From Auanema rhodensis (taxonomy: Eukaryota > Nematoda > Chromadorea > Rhabditida > Rhabditidae): 64,000 bases of DNA. The position numbers and the translations under genes were made by a program. The number at the start of each line of letters is the position of its first letter. Position 1 is the stretch's first letter. The stretch is taken from positions 496,001 through 560,000 of the forward strand of contig OZ059896.1 in assembly GCA_964057225.1 (NCBI GenBank). The letters are read 5' to 3'. Below are positions 1-11,280 of the stretch, piece after piece. The notes below the pieces were generated by a model. It searched no databases. It was not told the DNA's origin and saw nothing but the letters and a program-made list of their open reading frames with translations.

Positions 1-1071
1 CGTAAATTTCAAAGTCATGGTTACCATGAACCAATATCAATAAAAATTTGTTTTTAGACTAATATGGACATGGGGAATCTAATTTTGAAAACCGCATCTC
101 TTTATCTTTCACGTGAAGCGAGTTACATACCAAGTGCACATCACGTGTACATTTAATTAGCATAAATTAAAGTTCACGTAAATTTCAAAGTCATGGTTAC
201 CATGCACCAATATCAATAAAAATTTGTTTTTAGACTAATATGGACATGGGGGATCTAATTTTGAAAACCGCATCTCTTTATCTTTCACGTGAAGCGAGTT
301 ACATACCAAGTGCACATCACGTGTACATTTAATTAGCATAAATTAAAGTTCACGTAAATTTCAAAGTCATGGTTACCATGAACCAATATCAATAAAAATT
401 TGTTTTTAGACTAATATGGACATGGGTAATCTAATTTTGAAAACCGCATCTCTTTATCTTTCACGTGAAGCGAGTTACATACCAAGTGCACATCACGTGT
501 ACATTTAATTAGCATAAATTAAAGTTCACGTAAATTTCAAAGTCATGGTTACCATGCACCAATATCAATAAAAATTTGTTTTTAGACTAATATGGACATG
601 AGGAATCTAATTTTGAAAACCGCATCTCTTTATCTTTCACGTGAAGCGAGTTACATAGCAAGTGCACATCACGTGTACATTTAATTAGCATAAATTAAAG
701 TTCACGTAAATTTCAAAGTCATGGTTACCATGCACCAATATCAATAAAAATTTGTTTTTAGACTAATATGGACATGAGGAATCTAATTTTGAAAACCGCA
801 TCTCTTTATCTTTCACGTGAAGCGAGTTACATACCAAGTGCACATCACGTGTACATTTAATTAGCATAAATTAAAGTTCACGTAAATTTCAAAGTCATGG
901 TTACCATGCACCAATATCAATAAAAATTAGTTTTTAGACTAATATGGACATGGGTAATCTAATTATGAAAACCGCATCTCTTTAACTTTCACGTGAAGCG
1001 AGTTACATACCAAGTGCACATCACGTGTACATTTAATTAGCATAAATTAAAGTTCACGTAAATTTCAAAGT

Positions 1072-1084
1072 CATGGTTACCATG
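1072..1084. other. Dyad CATGGT-T-ACCATG, shown in M7, present in most monomers
   Basis: Perfect 6-bp inverted arms around one central T at rel 16-28. It includes a BstEII recognition sequence (GGTNACC), so that enzyme should reduce the array largely to a 176-bp ladder. The right arm end and following bases (rel 28-31) are a variability hotspot; variants attaacc, atcaacc, atccacc and atacacc shorten the outer arm. In the diverged block the centre becomes GGTTGCC in some copies (M276, M277, M284, M288, M291, M296). The dyad might be a protein-binding half-site pair or a structure-prone element; nothing in the sequence decides this. Confidence 0.85.
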
Positions 1085-1162
1085 CACCAATATCAATAAA
1101 AATTTGTTTTTAGACTAATATGGACATGGGGAATCTAATTTTGAAAACCGCATCTCTTTATC

Positions 1163-1179
1163 TTTCACGTGAAGCGAGT
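1163..1179 (+). other. TTCACGTGAA palindrome overlapping a degenerate CENP-B-box-like 17-mer (M7)
   Basis: Rel 108-117 is a perfect 10-bp palindrome centred on CACGTG, the core of E-box/G-box sites bound by bHLH and bZIP factors in eukaryotes. The 17 bases at rel 107-123 also match the CENP-B core pattern nTTCGnnnnAnnCGGGn at 7 of 9 fixed positions; the two misses are G-to-A at rel 111 and rel 121. By my rough estimate a 7-of-9 match is expected about 0.5 times by chance in a monomer of this size searched on both strands, so the resemblance is weak. The palindrome itself is certain. In about 20 monomers, mostly in 48.4-54.4 kb, the first C becomes G (GACGTG) or the core changes otherwise. Confidence 0.6.
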
Positions 1180-1197
1180 TACATACCAAGTGCACAT

Positions 1198-1203
1198 CAC
1201 GTG
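1198..1203. other. Second CACGTG box, 32 bp after the first (M7)
   Basis: Rel 142-147, in the context acATCACGTGtac. The eight bases ATCACGTG fit the RTCACRTG consensus of budding-yeast centromere element CDEI, bound by the bHLH protein Cbf1. That fit is to a known motif, not evidence that this array binds a Cbf1 homologue. The box lies 32 bp (about three helical turns) from the first CACGTG, so the two would face the same side of the DNA. Losses are sporadic: CCCGTG (M34, M52), CACGCG (M123, M304, M322, M331), CACGTC (M207, M222, M276, M358), CACGTT (M161), CATGTG (M278, M288, M291, M293). Confidence 0.7.
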
Positions 1204-1207
1204 TACA

Positions 1208-1227
1208 TTTAATTAGCATAAATTAAA
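1208..1227. other. Inverted repeat TTTAATT-6 nt-AATTAAA (M7)
   Basis: Rel 152-171: perfect 7-bp arms separated by AGCATA, potentially a small hairpin or cruciform, wholly AT in the stem. It is present in nearly all monomers. In the diverged subfamily (for example M277, M279, M282, M286, M289, M292, M294 and M307) the changes T152C, T158A and T163G reduce it to 5-bp arms. M236 has an A in the loop (agcaaa) near 41700. Confidence 0.8.
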
Positions 1228-1760
1228 GTTCACGTAAATTTCAAAGTCATGGTTACCATGCACCAATATCAATAAAAATTTGTTTTTAGACTAATATGGA
1301 CATGGGGAATCTAATTTTGAAAACCGTATCTCTTTATCTTTCACGTGAAGCGAGTTACATACCAAGTGCACATCACGTGTACATTTAATTAGCATAAATT
1401 AAAGTTCACGTAAATTTCAAAGTCATGGTTACCATACACCAATATCAATAAAAATTTGTTTTTAGACTAATATGGACATGGGGAATCTAATTTTGAAAAC
1501 CGCATCTCTTTATCTTTCACGTGAAGCGAGTTACATACCAAGTGCACATCACGTGTACATTTAATTAGCATAAATTAAAGTTCACGTAAAATTCAAAGTC
1601 ATGGTTACCATGCACCAATATCAATAAAAATTTGTTTTTAGACTAATATGGACATGGGTAATCTAATTTTGAAAACCGCATCTCTTTATCTTTCACGTGA
1701 AGCGAGTTACATACCAAGTGCACATCACGTGTACATTTAATTAGCATAAATTAAAGTTCA

Positions 1761-1935
1761 CGTAAATTTCAAAGTCATGGTTACCATGAACCAATATCAA
1801 TAAAAATTTGTTTTTAGACTAATATGGACATGGGGAATCTAATTTTGAAAACCGCATCTCTTTATCTTTCACGTGAAGCGAGTTACATACCAAGTGCACA
1901 TCACGTGTACATTTAATTAGCATAAATTAAAGTTC
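1761..1935 (+). repeat. 175-bp monomer (M11) with single-base deletion
   Basis: The end reads agttc directly followed by cgtaaa, missing one A of 'agttcacgtaaa'. It is the only monomer I find shorter than 176 bp and the only phase shift of the array in the minus direction. It is not shared with any other copy, so it postdates the M1-M9/M18-M26 duplication or lies outside it. A sequencing error at this site cannot be excluded. Confidence 0.8.
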
Positions 1936-4575
1936 CGTAAATTTCAAAGTCATGGTTACCATGAACCAATATCAATAAAAATTTGTTTTTAGACTAATAT
2001 GGACATGGGGAATCTAATTTTGAAAACCGCATCTCTTTATCTTTCACGTGAAGCGAGTTACATACCAAGTGCACATCACGTGTACATTTAATTAGCATAA
2101 ATTAAAGTTCACGTAAAATTCAAAGTCATGGTTACCATGCACCAATATCAATAAAAATTTGTTTTTAGACTAATATGGACATGGGGAATCTAATTTTGAA
2201 AACCGCATCTCTTTATCTTTCACGTGAAGCGAGTTACATACCAAGTGCACATCACGTGTACATTTAATTAGCATAAATTAAAGTTCACGTAAATTTCAAA
2301 GTCATGGTTACCATGCACCAATATCAATAAAAATTTGTTTTTAGACTAATATGGACATGGGGAATCTAATTTTGAAAACCGCATCTCTTTATCTTTCACG
2401 TGAAGCGAGTTACATACCAAGTGCACATCACGTGTACATTTAATTAGCATAAATTAAAGTTCACGTAAATTTCAAAGTCGTGGTTACCATGCACCAATAT
2501 CAATAAAAATTTGTTTTTAGACTAATATGGACATGAGGAATCTAATTTTGGAAACCGCATCTCTTTATCTTTCACGTGAAGCGAGTTACATACCAAGTGC
2601 ACATCACGTGTACATTTAATTAGCATAAATTAAAGTTCACGTAAATTTCAAAGTCGTGGTTACCATGCACCAATATCAATAAAAATTTGTTTTTAGACTA
2701 ATATGGACATGGGGAATCTAATTTTGGAAACCGCATCTCTTTATCTTTCACGTGAAGCGAGTTACATACCAAGTGCACATCACGTGTACATTTAATTAGC
2801 ATAAATTAAAGTTCACGTAAATTTCAAAGTCATGGTTACCATGCACCAATATCAATAAAAATTTGTTTTTAGACTAATATGGACATGGGGAATCTAATTT
2901 TGAAAACCGTATCTCTTTATCTTTCACGTGAAGCGAGTTACATACCAAGTGCACATCACGTGTACATTTAATTAGCATAAATTAAAGTTCACGTAAATTT
3001 CAAAGTCATGGTTACCATGAACCAATATCAATAAAAATTTGTTTTTAGACTAATATGGACATGGGGAATCTAATTTTGAAAACCGCATCTCTTTATCTTT
3101 CACGTGAAGCGAGTTACATACCAAGTGCACATCACGTGTACATTTAATTAGCATAAATTAAAGTTCACGTAAATTTCAAAGTCATGGTTACCATGCACCA
3201 ATATCAATAAAAATTTGTTTTTAGACTAATATGGACATGGGGGATCTAATTTTGAAAACCGCATCTCTTTATCTTTCACGTGAAGCGAGTTACATACCAA
3301 GTGCACATCACGTGTACATTTAATTAGCATAAATTAAAGTTCACGTAAATTTCAAAGTCATGGTTACCATGAACCAATATCAATAAAAATTTGTTTTTAG
3401 ACTAATATGGACATGGGTAATCTAATTTTGAAAACCGCATCTCTTTATCTTTCACGTGAAGCGAGTTACATACCAAGTGCACATCACGTGTACATTTAAT
3501 TAGCATAAATTAAAGTTCACGTAAATTTCAAAGTCATGGTTACCATGCACCAATATCAATAAAAATTTGTTTTTAGACTAATATGGACATGAGGAATCTA
3601 ATTTTGAAAACCGCATCTCTTTATCTTTCACGTGAAGCGAGTTACATAGCAAGTGCACATCACGTGTACATTTAATTAGCATAAATTAAAGTTCACGTAA
3701 ATTTCAAAGTCATGGTTACCATGCACCAATATCAATAAAAATTTGTTTTTAGACTAATATGGACATGAGGAATCTAATTTTGAAAACCGCATCTCTTTAT
3801 CTTTCACGTGAAGCGAGTTACATACCAAGTGCACATCACGTGTACATTTAATTAGCATAAATTAAAGTTCACGTAAATTTCAAAGTCATGGTTACCATGC
3901 ACCAATATCAATAAAAATTAGTTTTTAGACTAATATGGACATGGGTAATCTAATTATGAAAACCGCATCTCTTTAACTTTCACGTGAAGCGAGTTACATA
4001 CCAAGTGCACATCACGTGTACATTTAATTAGCATAAATTAAAGTTCACGTAAATTTCAAAGTCATGGTTACCATGCACCAATATCAATAAAAATTTGTTT
4101 TTAGACTAATATGGACATGGGGAATCTAATTTTGAAAACCGCATCTCTTTATCTTTCACGTGAAGCGAGTTACATACCAAGTGCACATCACGTGTACATT
4201 TAATTAGCATAAATTAAAGTTCACGTAAATTTCAAAGTCATGGTTACCATGCACCAATATCAATAAAAATTTGTTTTTAGACTAATATGGACATGGGGAA
4301 TCTAATTTTGAAAACCGTATCTCTTTATCTTTCACGTGAAGCGAGTTACATACCAAGTGCACATCACGTGTACATTTAATTAGCATAAATTAAAGTTCAC
4401 GTAAATTTCAAAGTCATGGTTACCATGCACCAATATCAATAAAAATTTGTTTTTAGACTAATATGGACATGGGGAATCTAATTTTGAAAACCGCATCTCT
4501 TTATCTTTCACGTGAAGCGAGTTACATACCAAGTGCACATCACGTGTACATTTAATTAGCATAAATTAAAGTTCA

Positions 4576-7500
4576 CGTAAATTTCAAAGTCATGGTTACC
4601 ATGCACCAATATCGATAAAAATTTGTTTTTAGACTAATATGGACATGGGGAATCTAATTTTGAAAACCGCATCTCTTTATCTTTCACGTGAAGCGAGTTA
4701 CATACCAAGTGCACATCACGTGTACATTTAATTAGCATAAATTAAAGTTCACGTAAATTTCAAAGTCATGGTTACCATGCACCAATATCAATAAAAATTT
4801 GTTTTTAGACTAATATGGACATGGGGAATCTAATTTTGAAAACCGCATCTCTTTATCTTTCACGTGAAGCGAGTTACATACCAAGTGCACATCACGTGTA
4901 CATTTAATTAGCATAAATTAAAGTTCACGTAAATTTCAAAGTCATGGTTACCATGCACCAATATCAATAAAAATTTGTTTTTAGACTAATATGGACATGG
5001 GGAATCTAATTTTGAAAACCGCATCTCTTTAACTTTCACGTGAAGCGAGTTACATACCAAGTGCACATCACGTGTACATTTAATTAGCATAAATTAAAGT
5101 TCACGTAAATTTCAAAGTCATGGTTACCATGAAGCAATATCAATAAAAATTTGTTTTTAGACTAATATGGACATGGGGAATCTAATTTTGTAAACCGCAT
5201 CTCTTTATCTTTCACGTGAAGCGAGTTACATACCAAGTGCACATCACGTGTACATTTAATTAGCATAAATTAAAGTTCACGTAAATTTCAAAGTCATGGT
5301 TACCATGAACCAATATCAATAAAAATTTGTTTTTAGACTAATATGGACATGGGGAATCTAATTTTGAAAACCGCATCTCTTTATCTTTCACGTGAAGCGA
5401 GTTACATACCAAGTGCACATCACGTGTACATTTAATTAGCATAAATTAAAGTTCACGTAAATTTCAAAGTCATGGTTACCATGAAGCAATATCAATAAAA
5501 ATTTGTTTTTAGACTAATATGGACATGGGGAATCTAATTTTGAAAACCGCATCTCTTTATCTTTCACGTGAAGCGAGTTACATACCAAGTGCACATCACG
5601 TGTACATTTAATTAGCATAAATTAAAGTTCACGTAAATTTCAAAGTCATGGTTACCATGCACCAATATCAATAAAAATTTGTTTTTAGACTAATATGGAC
5701 ATGGGGAATCTAATTTTGTAAACCGCATCTCTTTATCTTTCACGTGAAGCGAGTTACATACCAAGTGCACATCACGTGTACATTTAATTAGCATAAATTA
5801 AAGTTCACGTAAATTTCAAAGTCATGGTTACCATGCACCAATATCAATAAAAATTTGTTTTTAGACTAATATGGACATGGGGAATCTAATTTTGAAAACC
5901 GCATCTCTTTATCTTTCACGTGAAGCGAGTTACATACCAAGTGCACATCCCGTGTACATTTAATTAGCATAAATTAAAGTTCACGTAAATTTCAAAGTCA
6001 TGGTTACCATGCACCAATATCGATAAAAATTTGTTTTTAGACTAATATGGACATGGGGAATCTAATTTTGAAAACCGCATCTCTTTATCTTTCACGTGAA
6101 GCGAGTTACATACCAAGTGCACATCACGTGTACATTTAATTAGCATAAATTAAAGTTCACGTAAATTTCAAAGTCATGGTTACCATGCACCAATATCAAT
6201 AAAAATTTGTTTTTAGACTAATATGGACATGGGGAATCTAATTTTGAAAACCGCATCTCTTTATCTTTCACGTGAAGCGAGTTACATACCAAGTGCACAT
6301 CACGTGTACATTTAATTAGCATAAATTAAAGTTCACGTAAATTTCAAAGTCATGGTTACCATGCACCAATATCAATAAAAATTTGTTTTTAGACTAATAT
6401 GGACATGGGTAATCTAATTTTGAAAACCGCATCTCTTTATCTTTCACGTGAAGCGAGTTACATACCAAGTGCACATCACGTGTACATTTAATTAGCATAA
6501 ATTAAAGTTCACGTAAATTTCAAAGTCATGGTTACCATGCACCAATATCAATAAAAATTTGTTTTTAGACTAATATGGACATGGGGAATCTAATTTTGAA
6601 AACCGCATCTCTTTATCTTTCACGTGAAGCGAGTTACATACCAAGTGCACATCACGTGTACATTTAATTAGCATAAATTAAAGTTCACGTAAATTTCAAA
6701 GTCGTGGTTACCATGCACCAATATCAATAAAAATTTGTTTTTAGACTAATATGGACATGGGGAATCTAATTTTGAAAACCGCATCTCTTTATCTTTCACG
6801 TGAAGCGAGTTACATACAAAGTGCACATCACGTGTACATTTAATTAGCATAAATTAAAGTTCACGTAAATTTCAAAGTCATGGTTACCATGCACCAATAT
6901 CAATAAAAATTTGTTTTTAGACTAATATGGACATGGGGAATCTAATTTTGAAAACCGCATCTCTTTATCTTTCACGTGAAGCGAGTTACATACCAAGTGC
7001 ACATCACGTGTACATTTAATTAGCATAAATTAAAGTTCACGTAAAATTCAAAGTCATGGTTACCATGCACCAATATCAATAAAAATTTGTTTTTAGACTA
7101 ATATGGACATGAGGAATCTAATTTTGAAAACCGCATCTCTTTATCTTTCACGTGAAGCGAGTTACATACCAAGTGCACATCACGTGTACATTTAATTAGC
7201 ATAAATTAAAGTTCACGTAAATTTCAAAGTCATGGTTACCATGCACCAATATCAATAAAAATTTGTTTTTAGACTAATATGGACATGGGGAATCTAATTT
7301 TGAAAACCGCATCTCTTTATCTTTCACGTGAAGCGAGTTACATACCAAGTGCACATCACGTGTACATTTAATTAGCATAAATTAAAGTTCACGTAAATTT
7401 CAAAGTCATGGTTACCATGCACCAATATCGATAAAAATTTGTTTTTAGACTAATATGGACATGGGGAATCTAATTTTGAAAACCGCATCTCTTTATCTTT

Positions 7501-10500
7501 CACGTGAAGCGAGTTACATACCAAGTGCACATCACGTGTACATTTAATTAGCATAAATTAAAGTTCACGTAAATTTCAAAGTCATGGTTACCATGCACCA
7601 ATATCAATAAAAATTTGTTTTTAGACTAATATGGACATGGGGAATCTAATTTTGAAAACCGCATCTCTTTATCTTTCACGTGAAGCGAGTTACATACCAA
7701 GTGCACATCACGTGTACATTTAATTAGCATAAATTAAAGTTCACGTAAATTTCAAAGTCATGGTTACCATGCACCAATATCGATAAAAATTTGTTTTTAG
7801 ACTAATATGGACATGGGGAATCTAATTTTGAAAACCGCATCTCTTTATCTTTCACGTGAAGCGAGTTACATACCAAGTGCACATCACGTGTACATTTAAT
7901 TAGCATAAATTAAAGTTCACGTAAATTTCAAAGTCATGGTTACCATGCACCAATATCAATAAAAATTTGTTTTTAGACTAATATGGACATGGGGAATCTA
8001 ATTTTGAAAACCGCATCTCTTTAACTTTCACGTGAAGCGAGTTACATACCAAGTGCACATCACGTGTACATTTAATTAGCATAAATTAAAGTTCACGTAA
8101 ATTTCAAAGTCATGGTTACCATGCACCAATATCAATAAAAATTTGTTTTTAGACTAATATGGACATGGGGAATCTAATTTTGAAAACCGCATCTCTTTAA
8201 CTTTCACGTGAAGCGAGTTACATACCAAGTGCACATCACGTGTACATTTAATTAGCATAAATTAAAGTTCACGTAAATTTCAAAGTCATGGTTACCATGA
8301 AGCAATATCAATAAAAATTTGTTTTTAGACTAATATGGACATGGGGAATCTAATTTTGTAAACCGCATCTCTTTATCTTTCACGTGAAGCGAGTTACATA
8401 CCAAGTGCACATCACGTGTACATTTAATTAGCATAAATTAAAGTTCACGTAAATTTCAAAGTCATGGTTACCATGAACCAATATCAATAAAAATTTGTTT
8501 TTAGACTAATATGGACATGGGGAATCTAATTTTGAAAACCGCATCTCTTTATCTTTCACGTGAAGCGAGTTACATACCAAGTGCACATCACGTGTACATT
8601 TAATTAGCATAAATTAAAGTTCACGTAAATTTCAAAGTCATGGTTACCATGAAGCAATATCAATAAAAATTTGTTTTTAGACTAATATGGACATGGGGAA
8701 TCTAATTTTGAAAACCGCATCTCTTTATCTTTCACGTGAAGCGAGTTACATACCAAGTGCACATCACGTGTACATTTAATTAGCATAAATTAAAGTTCAC
8801 GTAAATTTCAAAGTCATGGTTACCATGCACCAATATCAATAAAAATTTGTTTTTAGACTAATATGGACATGGGGAATCTAATTTTGTAAACCGCATCTCT
8901 TTATCTTTCACGTGAAGCGAGTTACATACCAAGTGCACATCACGTGTACATTTAATTAGCATAAATTAAAGTTCACGTAAATTTCAAAGTCATGGTTACC
9001 ATGCACCAATATCAATAAAAATTTGTTTTTAGACTAATATGGACATGGGGAATCTAATTTTGAAAACCGCATCTCTTTATCTTTCACGTGAAGCGAGTTA
9101 CATACCAAGTGCACATCCCGTGTACATTTAATTAGCATAAATTAAAGTTCACGTAAATTTCAAAGTCATGGTTACCATGCACCAATATCGATAAAAATTT
9201 GTTTTTAGACTAATATGGACATGGGGAATCTAATTTTGAAAACCGCATCTCTTTATCTTTCACGTGAAGCGAGTTACATACCAAGTGCACATCACGTGTA
9301 CATTTAATTAGCATAAATTAAAGTTCACGTAAATTTCAAAGTCATGGTTACCATGCACCAATATCAATAAAAATTTGTTTTTAGACTAATATGGACATGG
9401 GGAATCTAATTTTGAAAACCGCATCTCTTTATCTTTCACGTGAAGCGAGTTACATACCAAGTGCACATCACGTGTACATTTAATTAGCATAAATTAAAGT
9501 TCACGTAAATTTCAAAGTCATGGTTACCATGCACCAATATCAATAAAAATTTGTTTTTAGACTAATATGGACATGGGTAATCTAATTTTGAAAACCGCAT
9601 CTCTTTATCTTTCACGTGAAGCGAGTTACATACCAAGTGCACATCACGTGTACATTTAATTAGCATAAATTAAAGTTCACGTAAATTTCAAAGTCATGGT
9701 TACCATGCACCAATATCAATAAAAATTTGTTTTTAGACTAATATGGACATGGGGAATCTAATTTTGAAAACCGCATCTCTTTATCTTTCACGTGAAGCGA
9801 GTTACATACCAAGTGCACATCACGTGTACATTTAATTAGCATAAATTAAAGTTCACGTAAATTTCAAAGTCGTGGTTACCATGCACCAATATCAATAAAA
9901 ATTTGTTTTTAGACTAATATGGACATGGGGAATCTAATTTTGAAAACCGCATCTCTTTATCTTTCACGTGAAGCGAGTTACATACAAAGTGCACATCACG
10001 TGTACATTTAATTAGCATAAATTAAAGTTCACGTAAATTTCAAAGTCATGGTTACCATGCACCAATATCAATAAAAATTTGTTTTTAGACTAATATGGAC
10101 ATGGGGAATCTAATTTTGAAAACCGCATCTCTTTATCTTTCACGTGAAGCGAGTTACATACCAAGTGCACATCACGTGTACATTTAATTAGCATAAATTA
10201 AAGTTCACGTAAAATTCAAAGTCATGGTTACCATGCACCAATATCAATAAAAATTTGTTTTTAGACTAATATGGACATGAGGAATCTAATTTTGAAAACC
10301 GCATCTCTTTATCTTTCACGTGAAGCGAGTTACATACCAAGTGCACATCACGTGTACATTTAATTAGCATAAATTAAAGTTCACGTAAATTTCAAAGTCA
10401 TGGTTACCATGCACCAATATCAATAAAAATTTGTTTTTAGACTAATATGGACATGGGGAATCTAATTTTGAAAACCGCATCTCTTTATCTTTCACGTGAA

Positions 10501-10735
10501 GCGAGTTACATACCAAGTGCACATCACGTGTACATTTAATTAGCATAAATTAAAGTTCACGTAAATTTCAAAGTCATGGTTACCATGCACCAATATCGAT
10601 AAAAATTTGTTTTTAGACTAATATGGACATGGGGAATCTAATTTTGAAAACCGCATCTCTTTATCTTTCACGTGAAGCGAGTTACATACCAAGTGCACAT
10701 CACGTGTACATTTAATTAGCATAAATTAAAGTTCA
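4576..10735 (+). repeat. 18-monomer tandem segmental duplication (M27-M43 and M45-M61)
   Basis: 4576-7567 and 7744-10735 match monomer by monomer at an offset of exactly 3168 bp (18 x 176). Shared rare markers in order: cgat (M27/M45), ttaact (M29/M47), aagc with 'tgtaaacc' (M30/M48), aagc (M32/M50), tgtaaacc (M33/M51), 'catcccgtg' (M34/M52), cgat (M35/M53), gggt (M37/M55), gtcgtgg with 'catacaaag' (M39/M57), aaattc with gagg (M41/M59), and cgat (M43/M61). The one difference I see is ttat in M28 against ttaa in M46. M44 (7568-7743) is the single monomer between the copies. Near identity over about 3 kb implies a recent event. Confidence 0.9.
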
Positions 10736-11207
10736 CGTAAATTTCAAAGTCATGGTTACCATGCACCAATATCAATAAAAATTTGTTTTTAGACTAATAT
10801 GGACATGGGGAATCTAATTTTGAAAACCGCATCTCTTTAACTTTCACGTGAAGCGAGTTACATACCAAGTGCACATCACGTGTACATTTAATTAGCATAA
10901 AATAAAGTTCACGTAAATTTCAAAGTCATGGTTACCATGAACCAATATCAATAAAAATTTGTTTTTAGACTAATATGGACATGGGGAATCTAATTTTGAA
11001 AACCGCATCTCTTTATCTTTCACGTGAAGCGAGTTACATACCAAGTGCACATCACGTGTACATTTAATTAGCATAAATTAAAGTTCACGTAAATTTCAAA
11101 GTCATGGTTACCATGCACCAATATCAATAAAAATTTGTTTTTAGACTAATATGGACATGGGGAATCTAATTTTGAAAACCGCATCTCTTTATCTTTCACG
11201 TGAAGCG

Positions 11208-11280
11208 AGTTACATAAGTTACATACCAAGTGCACATCACGTGACGTGAAGCGAGTTACATACCAAGTGCACATCACGTG
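11208..11280 (+). repeat. 46-bp internal duplication in M64 (9 bp + 37 bp)
   Basis: Two parts are visible. First, 'agttacata' is tandemly doubled (11208-11216 and 11217-11225). Second, the 37 bases at 11244-11280, running from ACGTGAAG to ATCACGTG, repeat the stretch between the two CACGTG boxes. The join reads CACGTG|ACGTGAAG, a five-base ACGTG overlap rather than a clean swap at CACGTG, which would have added 32 bp. Three CACGTG-type cores therefore lie in this monomer. M74 and M87 carry the same change. Confidence 0.9.

Larger units (their letters stand above)
1057..1232 (+). repeat. Reference monomer (M7) of the satellite
   Basis: This copy has the commonest base at every variable site and serves as the key to 'rel' positions. 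Order of elements: cgtaaatttc start; dyad CATGGTTACCATG (rel 16-28); variable bases rel 28-31; A/T tract (rel 38-56); variable G run (rel 72-76); conserved ccgcatctcttt (rel 92-103); palindrome TTCACGTGAA (rel 108-117); second CACGTG (rel 142-147); inverted repeat TTTAATT-agcata-AATTAAA (rel 152-171). Diagnostic variants used elsewhere: rel 29 C or A; 'aagc' (rel 31 G); 'attaacc' (rel 28 T); 'aaattc' for 'aatttc' (rel 7); 'cgat' (rel 39 G); G-run forms gggg, gggt, gagg, gggg+g and gggc; 'ttaact' for 'ttatct' (rel 105). Confidence 0.9.
1..4575 (+). repeat. 17-monomer segmental duplication pair (M1-M9 and M18-M26)
   Basis: Monomers at 1-1584 recur at 2992-4575 in the same order with the same rare variants: gggg+g (M2/M19), gggt (M3/M20), gagg with 'acatagc' (M4/M21), gagg (M5/M22), 'aattag'+gggt+'aattatg'+ttaact (M6/M23), and 'ccgtat' (M8/M25). 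The offset is 2991 bp, that is 17 x 176 minus one, because M11 carries a private one-base deletion near 1935 (agttc-cgtaaa). The only difference I see between the two copies is in M9 (atacacc) against M26 (atgcacc). The intervening M10-M17 include aaattc copies (M10, M13), two with 'gtcgtgg' and 'ttggaaac' (M15, M16) and a second ccgtat (M17). The left copy may continue upstream of the window. Confidence 0.88.

Noticed and set aside
64-156. A 30-codon open reading frame starting at ATGGACATG (rel 64-156) in many monomers
   Set aside because: It is interrupted by a TAA in every 'ttaact' monomer, ends in each unit and has no start context or conservation of reading frame. 176 is not a multiple of three, so no frame runs through the array. 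It is a by-product of the repeat.
1106-1113. 'tttgtttttag' as a 3' splice site
   Set aside because: A pyrimidine run followed by AG is easily met in AT-rich sequence; there is no exon, donor site or coding context.
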